Source: Vitellaria paradoxa
Lineage: Eukaryota; Streptophyta; Magnoliopsida; Ericales; Sapotaceae
Assembly: GCA_019916065.1 (NCBI GenBank)
Contig: CM034237.1
Coordinates: 43,940,485 to 44,004,484 of the forward strand
Length of the DNA stretch: 64,000 bases
Direction: 5' to 3'
In this document: in pieces, positions 1-11,685 of the stretch
Layout: each line of letters starts with the position of its first letter
Position numbering within the stretch: position 1 is the stretch's first letter
Notes under the pieces: model-generated
Database searches by the model: none
Seen by the model: only the letters and a program-made list of their open reading frames with translations
Told to the model about the DNA's origin: nothing
Made by a program: the position numbers and the translations under genes

Positions 1-2950
1 AAGCTCTATCTTTGGTAATGCTCCCATTGCCTTTTTTGCCACCACAAGTAAATCTACTTGGCTTTTTTACTTTGCCTATTCTAATCATATGACACCTAAC
101 CCCAACCTTTTTACTACTACATCTTTTGTTGCCCATGTTCTTGCTATTCATGCTGCTAATGGTTCTCACATGCATGCCCACTATGTTGGCCATATCTCCA
201 CCTCTCATTTTTTTTTCTTCCATAGACTTATTATTTACCTATTTTATCCCTCAATCTTATTTCTATCAGTTAATTATGTGATCTTGGTCTCACATTTACT
301 TTTTTCATCTTTTGGCTATCTTATGCAGGATCTGCAGATAGGACATACTTTTGGGATAGATAATAAGCATGGTCGCCTGTTTGAGCTGGTTCACCTTAGC
401 CTACTACCATCTATGTCTCTCTTTTCATAGTTCACCGCTGCTACTTCAGTCTCCTCTCATTTTGGTCTATTGTATTCTTGTTTAGAACATCTTTCTGCTG
501 GTCGTTTATAAACTTTAATTTCTAATGGTCATTTAGGACTTATCGTAGTGAGACATTAGATTGTGTATTATGTCAACTTGCAAAATAGCCTACTTTATCA
601 TTTAATAAAAGTGATAGTCTTTCATTATCTCCTTTTGATCTTATTCACTCTGATGTATAGGGTCCTTTTCCTACTCAAACCATAGGGGGCTCGTTATTTT
701 ATTATTTTTGTGAATGATTATACTCGTTTCACCTGGATATTCTTAATGCATCTTCACTCTCAACTTCCCAAAATTTACTTTGACTTCACTGCCATCATAT
801 AAACTTAATTTTCTTACACCATTAGTGTTCTGTTCCAATAATGCAAAAGAATATCAAGAATCCACATTTCTTGAAAACCTTTGCCAGTAGAGCACCGTTT
901 CTCATCGTTTTTGCCTTAATACTTCCTAACAAATTGGTTAGGCTAAACGTAAATATCGTCATATTCTTGACACTGTTTGGCCACTTATCATCTCCTCTTC
1001 GTGCCTTGAACACTTTTTAGGGGAAACTGCACTTACCGCTATCTATACCATTAATCAAGTGCCCACCCATCTCCTTCAAAACCAAACACCATATAAGCGT
1101 CTATATGGCAGTCCTCCCCCTTATGATCGTCTTTGAGTTTTTTGTTGTGTTTGTTTTGTTCTTCTCCAACCTCATGAATGCACCAAACTTGAACCTTGGG
1201 CTCATTTGTGTTGTTTTTTGGGCTATGGGATAGAACACAAGGGGTATCATTGTTGGGATCATCTTTCTAAACATCTTCGTGTCTCCCGCCATGTCATCTT
1301 CTGGGAACACAAGATGTTTGCCTCTGTTTTTAATTTTCAACTCTCCTTTCCTATTTTCTGATCCTTCCCTTGATCTCTTTCCCAATGACTCACCCTCACC
1401 GTTGGACCCCACACTCGCTACTATGCTACCAACTGCTGTGCAACCAGCTTCGCCCACTCTTAACTCTCCGGCTCTTATTACTGATCCTGTACCACTTGTC
1501 ATAGATTATTCGTCATCTGAATATCTGGAACTTCCTACTCCTACTAATAGTCCTTCTTATTGTCCTACGTGGGTAACAAAACTTTCATCTCACCTTCATA
1601 ACTTTCATTATTTCTCTACTATTATTTCTCAACATGAGCCTTGTTTTTTCTGGGAGGCCAATTCTAACCCTGTTTGGCAACAAGCTATGATTGAAGAATT
1701 GCAGGCACTAGAGAAAACTCACACCTGGGATCTGGTTGATCTCCCTCTTGGTAAGACGGCTATTGGTTGGAAGTAGGTGTACAAGATTAAGACTCGCTCT
1801 AATGGTTTTATTGAACACTATAAGGCTCGTTTAGCTGCTAAGGGCTTTACTCAAGAGTATGAGATTAACTACATGGAGACCCTTGTCCCTATTGCTCATC
1901 TTACCTCTGTCTGCAATTTGTTTGTTGTTGCCGCTACCTGCTAGTGGCTCTTATTTTAGATTGATGTTAAAAATGTCTTTTTCAATGGTGATTTAGTAGA
2001 AGTTTATATGTAACCTCCTTCTAGCTCCTCTTATCCTTCACATCAAGTTTGCAAACTCCATCGTGTTCTCTATGGTCTTAAACAGGCTCCTCGGGCTTGG
2101 TTTGCCAAATTTAGCGCTACTGTTGGCACATTTGGCTTCTCTTCCAATTCTTATGATTCAGCTCTCTTCATTCGGAGATCGACACATGGCACTATTCTTC
2201 TTCTCTTATGTGTAGATGATATGATCATCACTGGTGATGATTACAGGGGCATATCTGAACTTAAGTCTCTTCTCAGCTTTAATTTTGAAATGAAAGACTT
2301 GGGTCCTATCAGTTATTTTCTTGGCCTTGAGATTACTACTGACACTGTTGGCTACTTTCTCTCTCAAGTCAAGTATGTTTCTTATCTCCTCTCTCGAGTT
2401 GGACTTATTGATAGCAGGATTGCACTAACACCACTGGAGCTTACTGTCCGTCTCACGTCTTTTAACGGCACTCTTCTGTCTGATACAATTCTTTGCCACC
2501 AGCTGGTTGGAAGCCTTGTCTATTTTACTGATACTAAGCTAGATATTGTATATGTTGTTCACATTGTCAGTCAGTTCATGTCAGTTCTTTGTTCAGTTCA
2601 TTATACTGCTCTTCTCCGTATTCTACGGTATGTCAAGGGCACTCTATTCTATGGCCTCTATTACTCTTGTTAGTCATTTTTTATTTTTTGGGTTTACACT
2701 GATGATGATTGGGCTGGTGATCCCATTGATCGGTGTTCCACCACTGGATTTTGCTTCTTTCTCGGTGACCCCCTTATTTTCTGGTGCATCAAGAAATAAA
2801 CTATCATCACTAGTTCTAGTACTGAAGCAAAATACCATGCTCTTACTGATACTACACATGAGCTACTCTGACTTCACTGGTTATTCTCTGACATGGGAGT
2901 TTTTTATTCTGCTGCCACTATTGTTTATTGTGACAATCAGAGTGCTATCA
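1..2950 (+). pseudogene. Ty1/copia polyprotein remnant, 5' part (cut by window edge)
   Basis: Degenerate copia coding sequence in several frames. From left to right one can read a protease-like stretch (89-430, SNHMTPNPNLF and following), scattered integrase pieces (about 640-1300), and a reverse transcriptase from about 1660 (WQQAMIEELQALEKTHTWDL). The RT continues with DVKNVFFNGD, LYGLKQAPRAWF and CVDDMIITGDD (2209-2235), and the RNase H start reads CDNQSAI near 2935-2950. The order PR-IN-RT-RH is copia-type. Stops interrupt it at about 1774, 1942, 2011 and 2671, and the usual Tyr of YVDD is Cys. The aspartate of the protease active site is not visible. The 5' LTR and gag lie left of the window. 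The Athila insertion cuts the RNase H region at 2955, and the rest is found at 16324-16547. Confidence 0.9.
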
Positions 2951-2955
2951 GATTG
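2951..2955. repeat. Target-site duplication of Athila element, left copy
   Basis: GATTG directly precedes the 5' LTR. The same five bases follow the 3' LTR at 16324-16328. Five bases is the usual duplication for LTR elements. Confidence 0.93.
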
Positions 2956-4499
2956 TGATTGGACTTAACTTGTTACATATTTCTTTACTTAATTACACCT
3001 TTATATAGGATATAAATGATATAAAACATGTGTTTCGTGCAGATTTTATCTTCAACTTTAAACATATAGAACATGTATTGAATTATGTCATAAGGAGAAG
3101 CAATTTGAGTATTATTAAGGATGCAAAGGAAGATTTGCTGAAACACATTTTGTTGAGTAAAGCCATCGGAGTAGATGAAGAATTTCCATGTGAACTCAAT
3201 ACGAGAAAGAAAAAATCAGCAATCTGGAAGTTCCTGAAGCAGAGTCCCATTCAAATTTGGGAATTGGCCCATCTAAATACAATTACTGAGTGAACCAATT
3301 TCTGAAGTGGACCGCATATTCGAATACAACTGAAAAGAATTCGAATGGTGGGTTATTTCCAGTAACGAATTCCATGTGACCTCAACTGTTCCATGTGACA
3401 AGATTCCGAAAGACAGTTAGGGGCAAGATCTGTAATTAAGGGTGAATTGCATAACGGAATGAGGATTAGCAGAAAGAATGAGTGGAGAGAGAAGGGGGAG
3501 AGGTTGGCATCACATGACCCACCCGTGGAGGATAGATGCATTCGGTTATGGAGAGGGAGGACGGAGAGCTGGAGACGAGGGAGAGAGTTTTTGGCTGTTT
3601 TCTTTTGTTTTCTGTTATTGCTTGAGCGGAGAGAGAGTCTTTTCATTTTTGGATCTTTCGATTTCAACAGTTGTAATTAGATTTTTCATTGCAATTTAAT
3701 TTCACTTCCAGATTTCAGATTTCAAATGTCTCAATTTCATCTTTCTATTTTTGTTTCTAATTTCCTGAGAATGACTGGCTGAGTTCTTCTTGGGCCAAGG
3801 CAAGGATAATGTTCTTCCAATGACTCTCAAGATGCCGTTCATCATGGATTTATTTTGAGTCTTGTGGTTGCCATTCATAGTTGTATCTTCTTGCTTTAGA
3901 AATCAATGGTTCAAGATCTGATTTACATTGATTTGTATAATCTATCAATGAGTTCATAGAGGTTGCTTAACTTAGAACTCTCATTGCAAATATGTATGGG
4001 AGTTGCTAGACTTAGAACTTTTATTGTTCCTAAGATAGATTATGCACATCTTTTGTTTGATTTATGGCTTGTGCCATTTGAAATGAATTTTCTCCAAAAA
4101 AAAAAAAAATTAGAATAACTAGGATTGGTGATTCATCTACTCTTGGCATTTTGAGAATGATTTGGATGAACATTGGAATTGCTTTGACCCATCTTTCTCA
4201 TATCAGATTTTAATTAAAATTAGTTCATATTTCAAAACTCATTTCCAAAACAACAAACATTTTCAAATCAGATTTTCATTTTCATTTTACATTCATATGA
4301 GTAATGTTGTCACTTTTTAAACCATTTGATTCAGCCACTCTTTTGCTCCTTAAGTCCCTGTGGAAATGACCTGGTAATCACCACTATTTTGTGCTACAAT
4401 CACACCTTGCACTTGGGGAGTTTTGTCTTGATTTTCTGCAATCAAAACACTTAGTTAAAATATAGAATCAAGAATGAGGAAATTAAGCAAACACAAGCA
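2956..4499 (+). repeat. Athila-like 5' LTR
   Basis: The LTR begins TGATTGGACTTAAC and ends AACACAAGCA; it is matched by 14784-16323. It contains an 87-codon open frame at 3030-3293 that is almost unchanged in the other LTR, and two ATTCGAAT motifs near 3320-3345. An A-run at 4096 differs in length between the two copies (13 versus 9). No promoter element could be assigned with confidence. Confidence 0.93.
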
Positions 4500-4505
4500 C
4501 AATTT

Positions 4506-4524
4506 TGGCGCCGTTGCCGGGGAT
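4506..4524 (+). other. Primer binding site, tRNA-Asp type
   Basis: TGGCGCCGTTGCCGGGGAT lies 6 bases after the LTR and is complementary to the 3' end of plant tRNA-Asp(GTC). This primer is typical of the Athila and Tat branches of plant gypsy elements. Confidence 0.9.
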
Positions 4525-4978
4525 CTTCGAGAAGCAATAGTGTTTTGAATCTGTGGAGCATTACTTGGCGGCATTTCTCACCATCATCTTCAACGACGGA
4601 GCTGCTCAATTCGTTGGGTAACTTTGTCCCATCTTTGTTTCTACTTTTATAGGTTTTAGTTGTTAGTTTTAGTGTTAGAAGTCCTGCAATCTGATCTCTG
4701 AATTTCTGATTTGAATCTGCTGCATCTAATAATCGAATTGCTGAATTTTCTGCTGCAAACTTCTAGTGGAGAATAGGATTAATTTCTTTGTGAATCGGTG
4801 GTTTGTTTGTGGAGATTGGAGGTTAGGTTGGCTTTATTTCAAATCTGAATTTCTGTGCATGTTTTTAAGGTTTGGTAGAATTGTTGGAATTAATTCTGAG
4901 TTGCATAATCAATCATCTCTTGCTGAATTGCTTGAATTTGCATCATCTAGCATACCATCTGAATTTTCTGTTGCACAA

Positions 4979-6934
4979 ATGGACTTACCTGCACCACATG
5001 CTTTGCCGGAATGAAGTGTTCAAGGAGAGAATGATCAAAATGATCAAAATTTTCTTAGACCTTTCCGTAAATATCTTCATCCAGCTAGGCAAACAACTCC
5101 ATCTTGCATTATACTTCCATTGGGACATCAGAATTTTAATTTCAAACTTGGTACAATTCAACTTTTGCCTACTTTTCATGGCATGGACTCAGAAAATCCT
5201 TATATGCATATGAAAGAATTTGAAGATGTTTGTGGAACTTGCATGGATAGAAATGCTAATGAGGACATGGTTTGACTTAAGTTATTTCCATTTTCATTGA
5301 AAGACAAAGCAAAAATGTGGTTGAATTCACTTGAGCCTAGATCAATAGGAACTTGGAGAGACATGCAAACAAAATTTTTGAAGAAGTATTTTCCAGCAAA
5401 TAGGACTATAATTCTTCAACAACAAATCATGAATTTTGTGTGTAAGCCTCATGAGACATTTGCACAAGCATGGGAAAGATTTAGAGAATTGTTGCAAGCT
5501 TGTCCTCATCATGGCTTTGAGTCTTGGAGAATTGTTAATTTCTTTCACAATGCATTGACTCCTAATCTGAAAATGCTTGTTGCAACTATGTGTAATGGTG
5601 AATTTTATGATAAGACTCCTGAAGAAGCTTTGCATTTCTTTGATTCACTAGCTGAAAATACTAAGCAGTGGGAAGTAGTTTTCCCATCTTTTTCTGAATT
5701 TTCTGACAGCTCACATGCTAGAGGGAAGTTCCATCTCAATGAGACTGATGATCTTGGAGCTAGGTTGGCTGCACTTTCAAGAAATGTTGAGTTAATGGAG
5801 CAAAAGAAGCAAGTGTTGAAGGAGAAGGAAGTTAATTGTGTGTTGTGTGAAACTGCGGACCATAAGACGGATGACTGCCCTACACTTCCAGCTTTTAAGG
5901 AAGTCCTTTATGGTCAAACAAATCCCCCACCAACTGCAAGAAATTTCAACTCAAACCTGGGGATGAACACCTATGTTCAAGAGAATAATCCGTATTCGAA
6001 TGTCTACAACTCTGGTTACAGGAACCATTCGAATACATCTTGGAGAGCTGAGGCACAAAACTAGCAACATCAACCTCAACCATTATTTCCACCTCAACCA
6101 TTTCCTTCCCAGCCTTATCAACCTCAGCAGAACACAAACTCTTACCAGCCACCTCACAAAAGATCGTTGGAAGACACCTTGCAACAATTCATGCAAGGAC
6201 AAATTGGAACCAATAACCAAAATTCAAGGTTTCAAGATCAAACAAATAGAGCTATGGAAGACATCCGCAGCCAATTGTCAAAGCTCACTCAAGCTCTAAC
6301 ATTGAGGGAGACAGGAAAGTTGCCATCTCAGCCAAAACCGAATCCTTCAAGCCAAGTACATTTCAGTGAGTCATCATCTTCAGCTACTAATGAGAATTTA
6401 GAGCATGTACAAGCTGTTTCAACCTTGAGGAATGGAAAGCAAATTGTCAAACCAGATTACACCCTACCTGCTAAAGAAACTAAGGAAGAAAATGAGAAAA
6501 ACATGAAAGAAAATGAAGAGCAGAAAGTGAACAGCCAGCTGGACAGCAGAGCAGAATCATAGCAAAAATAGAATTTGAGAGATGAAAAGCAAGAAATCAG
6601 AATTCAGAGGAAAGAGCAGGTAATTTCTGGAAATAAAAATGATTTTCTTGAAAATAAGAACAAAGGTTTTGATGAAAAACAGTTTGAAAAGAATGAACAG
6701 ATTTCTGAAAATGAAAAGAATTCAAAAGAAAATAAGCTGGACAAATCTGAATTTATTCCAAAAATCCCTTTTCCTCAAAGATTGAACAAGGGTAAGAAAG
6801 AGAATTTGAATTCTGACATTTACGAAGTTTTCAAACAAGTTAGGATTAATATTCCTTTACTTGATGCCATCAAACAAAATCCATCTTATGGAAAATTTTT
6901 GAAAGACTTGTGCACTAAGAAAAGAAAAAAATGA
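4979..6934 (+). pseudogene. Athila-like gag and gag-protease linker, disrupted
   Basis: One reading frame runs from the ATG at 4979 through the nucleocapsid and a Lys/Glu-rich linker. It is broken by stops at 5012, 5273, 6062, 6560, 6569 and 6932. The retrotransposon gag core is visible at 5297-5650 (KDKAKMWLNSLEP, AWERFRELLQACPHH). A zinc knuckle of form CX2CX4HX4C starts near 5850 (CVLCETADHKTDDC). The region 6070-6160 is rich in Gln and Pro. Several stops sit where a Gln or Arg codon would become a stop by a single C-to-T change. The product would have been the structural protein of the virus-like particle. No functional protein is possible from this copy. Confidence 0.88.
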
Positions 6935-7018
6935 ATGTTAAGGAAAGGGCATTTTTAACTGAACAAGTGAGCTCTATTTTTGTAATTTAAAACCCCACCC
7001 AAATATAAAGATCCGGGG

Positions 7019-7510
7019 TGCCCAACAATTGCATGTATCATTGGGGATAAGAGGGTAGATCGAGCTTTGTTGGATTTGGGTGCAAGTGTCAATCTCCTAC
7101 CTTTCACTGTGTACCAAGAGCTGGGTTTAGGTGAACTTAGACCTACTAGGGTGACATTACAGCTAGCTGATAGGTCAATCAAAGTCCCTAGGGGTATTGT
7201 GGAAGATGTCTTGATTCAAGTGGAACATTTTGTGTTTCCCGTGGACTTTATAGTGTTAGATACTCAGCCTATTCAAGGATCACAACCAGCTGTCCCTGTC
7301 ATTCTAGGGAGACCATTTTTGGCCACTTCAAATGCCTTGATAAATTGTAGAACTGGAGTCATTAAGTTTTCTTTTGGTAACATGACAATTGAGAAAAACA
7401 TTTTTAAAGTGACCAAACAGCCTAGTGATCATGAGGAATTAGAGGAAGTTGATTTGATTCAAACCATCACCCAAGAACACTTTGATAGAGAGTATTTAGA
7501 TGACCTGTAG
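7019..7510 (+). pseudogene. Athila-like aspartic protease domain
   Basis: The open stretch has the retropepsin motif LLDLGASVNLLP at about 7061-7096, with the catalytic Asp present. It is followed by the family pattern VTLQLADRS, VPRGIVEDVLIQV and VILGRPFLATSNA. It lies downstream of gag in the gypsy position. A frameshift near 6920 separates it from gag, and another near 7506 separates it from the reverse transcriptase. The domain itself is uninterrupted from 7067 to the stop at 7508. Confidence 0.87.
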
Positions 7511-7629
7511 AGAAAGCTTTGGTGAATGATGAGCAAGTGGACTTTTTCATTAATTGTGACTTGGAAAATTGTGGTGAATGAGAATTTGAAGAAATGAAAA
7601 ATTCAGTGCTGTCACCGAATTAATGGAGA

Positions 7630-9240
7630 CCAATCATTGAGCCTTTAGAGCTGCCAACAGTCAAATCCCAGCCATCTTTTGAGAAGCCACCCATACCCGA
7701 GAGAAAGCTTTTACCTAGTGAGCTGAAATATGTGTTTTTGGGTGAAGGAGAGTCCTATCCAGCGGTTATTTCTTCTCAGCTGAATTCTGATCAAAAGAAT
7801 AGACTTGTTGAGGTCTTGAGGAAGCATAAAAAGGCCTTGGGCTGGACTATTGCAGACCTACAAGGAATCAGCCCACTGATTTGCACTCATAGGATATTTT
7901 TGGAGGAGAATGTCAAGCCCATTAGGCAAATGCAAAGGAGACTTAACCCAAACATGAAAGAAGTGGTTAGAGGGGAGGTAATTAAGCTGTTAGATGCTGG
8001 AATTATCTATCCCATTTCAGTTCTAAGTGGGTTAGCCCAACTCAAGTAGTGCCTAAGAAATCTGGAGTGACTGTGGTGAAAAATGAAAAAGATGAATTGG
8101 TTCCAATGCGCATTCAAACAGGATGGCGCATGTGCATAGATTACAGAAAATTGAATGCAGTCACAAGCAAGGATCATTTCCCTCTTCCATTCCTAGATCA
8201 GGTATTGGAAAGAGTGGCAGGGCAGGCATTTTACTGCTTTCTAGGTGGGTATTCTGGTTATAATCAGATTGAGATTGCATTAGATGACCAGGAGAAAACC
8301 ACATTTACATGCCCATTTGGTACTTTTGCATATAGGCGTATGCCTTTTGGTCTTTGCAATTCTCCTGCAACTTTCCAGAGATGCATGATGAGCTTGTTCA
8401 GTGATTTTGTAGAGAAGTTCCTAGAGGTGTTCATGGATGACTTTTCAATTTATGGGAGTAATTTTGATGTGTGCTTGGGGAATTTAGAGAAGGTTTTGAT
8501 TAGATGTGAGGAAAAGAACTTGGTTTTAAATTGGGAGAAGTGTCACTTCATGGTGACTCAGGGTATTGTTCTTGGCCACATAGTGTCTTCTAGGGGGATA
8601 GAAGTAGATAGAGCTAAAGTTGAAATCATTCAAAAACTTCCCACCCCTAGATGTGTCAAAGATGTTAGATCATTCTTAGGCCATGTAGGATTCTATAGGA
8701 GGTTCATTGCATCATTTAGTGCCATATCCAGACCTTTGTGCAACCTTCTATCTCAAGATGCTCCATTTGATTGGACTCCAGAATGTCAGACCTCCTTTGA
8801 TACACTTAAGAGTTTGCTCATCTCAGCTCCCATAATGCAAACACCGGATTGGACTTTGCCTTTTGAGATCATGTGTGATGCTAGTGATGGTGCCATTGGA
8901 GCAGTGCTAGGCCAGAGGAGAGATAGGAAACCACATGTGTTGTACTATGCTAGTAAGTCCCTCAATGATGCACAAAAGAACTACACAACTACTGAGAAGG
9001 AGTTGCTAGCAGTAGTATATGCCTTAGACAAATTCAGATCATATCTAGTGGGTTCTCATGTCATAGTATACACTGACCATGCTGCATTGAAGTATCTATT
9101 GACCAAATCTGATGCTAAGCCTAGACTCATTAGGTGGATCCTTTCGCTTCAGGAATTTGACTTAGAGATTAAGGACAAGAAGGGAGTTAAAAATGTAGTT
9201 GCTGATCACCTTTCCAGACTCCCACATCAGGATTTAGCAT
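7630..9240 (+). pseudogene. Athila-like reverse transcriptase and RNase H
   Basis: RT begins around 7730 (NRLVEVLRKHKKALGW). A one-base deletion near 8020 shifts the frame: the first part ends in a stop at 8047 and the second runs on from 8049. Landmarks are [36 protein letters not shown] and the catalytic FMDD at 8430-8441. RNase H follows ([42 protein letters not shown]) and ends with VVADHLSRL. The catalytic residues of both domains remain, so loss of function comes from the frameshift and nearby stops and not from active-site change. Confidence 0.9.
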
Positions 9241-10604
9241 CTTTTGATTCTCCTATCAATGAGACATTCCCGGATGAGCAATTGTTCCATGTAGACTCCT
9301 CTAAGGTACCCTGGTTTGCAGACTTAGCCAACTACATAGCCTTGGGTATTGTACCTTCTCATTGGACCTTGTTGGATAGGAAAAAGTTTTTTAGGAATGT
9401 GAGGTATTTTTTCTGGGATGATCCATATTTGTTTAAGTATTGCCCAGATCAGGTCATTAGGAGGTGCATACCTGAAAGTGAGGTGAATAGTGTTATTAAT
9501 TTTTGTCACACATTGGCTTGTGGAGGACATTTTTCTGCTAGGAAGACAGTGGCTAAAATTCTACAAAGTGGTTTGTATTGGCCTACCATGTTTCGTGATG
9601 TGCATGCATTTTGTGTTGCTCGTGATAGATGTCAAAGACTTGGTAGCCTCACTAAGAGAAACATAATGCCACTCCACCCCATTTATGTGCTTGATATCTT
9701 TGATTGTTGGGGTATGGACTTCATGGGACCATTTGTGAATTCATTTGGTCATGAATATATCTTAGTGGCTGTTGACTATGTTTCAAAGTGGGTGGAAGCC
9801 ATTCCAACTAGGACCAATGACCACAAGGTAGTGATTAGATTCTTGAAGGAGAATGTGTTCTCAAGATTTGGAATGTCAAAAGCCATGATAAGTGATAGAG
9901 GAACACACTTTTGTAATAGGCATATGGGACTTTTGATGAAGAAGTATGGGGTATTGCACAAGGTTGGAACATCTTACCACCCCCAAACAAGTGGATAAGC
10001 TGAGTTAGCTAATAGGGAGATCAAAAGAATCATTGAAAAAACAGTGAATCCCACTAGAAAAGATTGGTCCTTGAAATTGGTGGATGCACTTTGGGCTTAT
10101 AGGACTGCATACAAGACCATCCTAGGCATGTCCCCTTATAGATTGGTGTATGAAAAAGCTTGTCACTTACCGGTGGAGTTGGAGCACAAGGCCTTTTGGG
10201 CAGTGAAGCATTTTAATGAGAACATCAATGAGTCCGGGGTTCAAAGAAAGTTGCAGCTTAGTGAACTTGAGGAGATTAGGAATGATGCATTTGACAATGC
10301 CAAAATTTCCAAGGATAAAGTGAAAAAGTGGCATGATGCACATATTAAGAAGAGAGAATTGTTTGTGGGACAAAAAGTTTTATTATATGATTCTAGGCTG
10401 CACTTATTTCCGGGTAAGCTCAAGTCAAAATGGACAGGTCCATATGTGATCAAGCACATCACTGAGTATGGGGCTGTTGACATTGAGAATCCAACTTCAA
10501 ATAATGTTTTCAGGATGAATGGACAAAGACTCAAGGAGTATCATGAGAATTTCATTGCTGAAATTGAGAGTTGGGATCTTGAAGATCCCTCGGATTGTGA
10601 TTGA
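9241..10604 (+). pseudogene. Athila-like integrase
   Basis: The frame continues from RNase H. A zinc-binding region is seen at 9500-9650 (HTLACGGHF ... CVARDRCQ). The DDE core has its first Asp in WGMDFMGPF (about 9712), its second in ISDRGTHF (about 9893), and its Glu in ANREIKR just after a TAA stop at 9996-9998. The C-terminal part reopens at 10044-10604 with [20 protein letters not shown] and a Lys-rich tail. The single in-frame TAA replaces a codon that a C-to-T change would explain. No chromodomain is present, which fits the Athila branch. Confidence 0.88.
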
Positions 10605-11685
10605 TTAAGGAGAGAAGTCTGTTTTGTACCATAGTAGTTTAGTTCTTCTTTTCATTTAGTTCTTTTCTGTTATTAAAAAAAAAAAAATCAGTTTGCAAGT
10701 CTAACAGTTGGTTGCAGCATTCAAATATGGAAGCAGTAGCTTATTGAGGAGATGGAGCATTCACTGTTCTGTAATGCAAGTATGTTCAAAGTTGGTTTGA
10801 TCAGCCCACCCAATTGGTACAATTCATGAGCAGAAAATTTTCAATTTTCTGAATTGCATTTCATGGGACTTAAGTGATTTGAACTGAGTTAAATTGCTGT
10901 AACTCTGCTTTGCATTCGAATGAGCTGTTTTTGGAATATGTTGCACTAACCAGGTTGGGGGGAATTACATTGGAAGCATTCTAAATTTTCAGCAACTCAA
11001 CTCAATTAATTAAGCTCAATTAAGTTTATCAGGTACCCTCCTCTCTCAGAACTTTATTGCTTAACTTGCTCTTACATTGGGGACAATGCTGATTTTTAGT
11101 TGGGGGGGAGGATCATAATCTAATATTCTATTTTGAGTGACATTGGTTGCATTGACATGATTTACTGTGACTAGAATTGCTTGAGTTGGTTTTCTGAATT
11201 GCTTGTAATTGAGATTGTCTTATTTAGCTTGCAAAAATTGGTTTAAAAAAAATTTGAAAAGTTTTAGCATTTTTTTTATTGCATAATATTTCTAGGATTA
11301 AGTGTTTTTAGGAATAAATTTAGTGTAAAAAAAAATGGCTTAAGTTTTTTTTTTAGGAACCATCACAGAAATTGGTTTGAGAAACACTCAGGTGCTGATT
11401 TACTGATAAAATGTATTCGAATGGGGAATTGGATATTCGAATGAGCTCGAGATTGGTTCAGCAACCCGACCCATGACCCCTTATATTCGGATGTTTAATG
11501 AAACCCTATTTGAATGAATTAACAGCACCGGCCTCCTTATTTCCCTCCAACTACTCAAATTAAAGCCGTTGGATGAGGGTATAGGATTTCTGAATAGAGA
11601 GGGACAAGAGCTAGGGTTTTGGGTGATCAGTGATACACAAAGAGAACAAAGGGAAGGGATTTCTGCTGAGCTGATATCTGTAATA
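10605..11685 (+). other. Athila-like spacer between integrase and the 3' reading frame
   Basis: This is about 1.1 kb of noncoding element sequence. It holds two G-rich tracts that resemble the true polypurine tract: GGTTGGGGGGAATT at 10953-10966 and TTGGGGGGGAGG at 11100-11111. No open frame is supported. Confidence 0.7.

Noticed and set aside
3447..3699. Short frames in the Athila LTR (and copies at 15275-15509)
   Set aside because: Overlapping frames in a purine-rich LTR segment with no family resemblance and indels between the LTRs that shift the frame.
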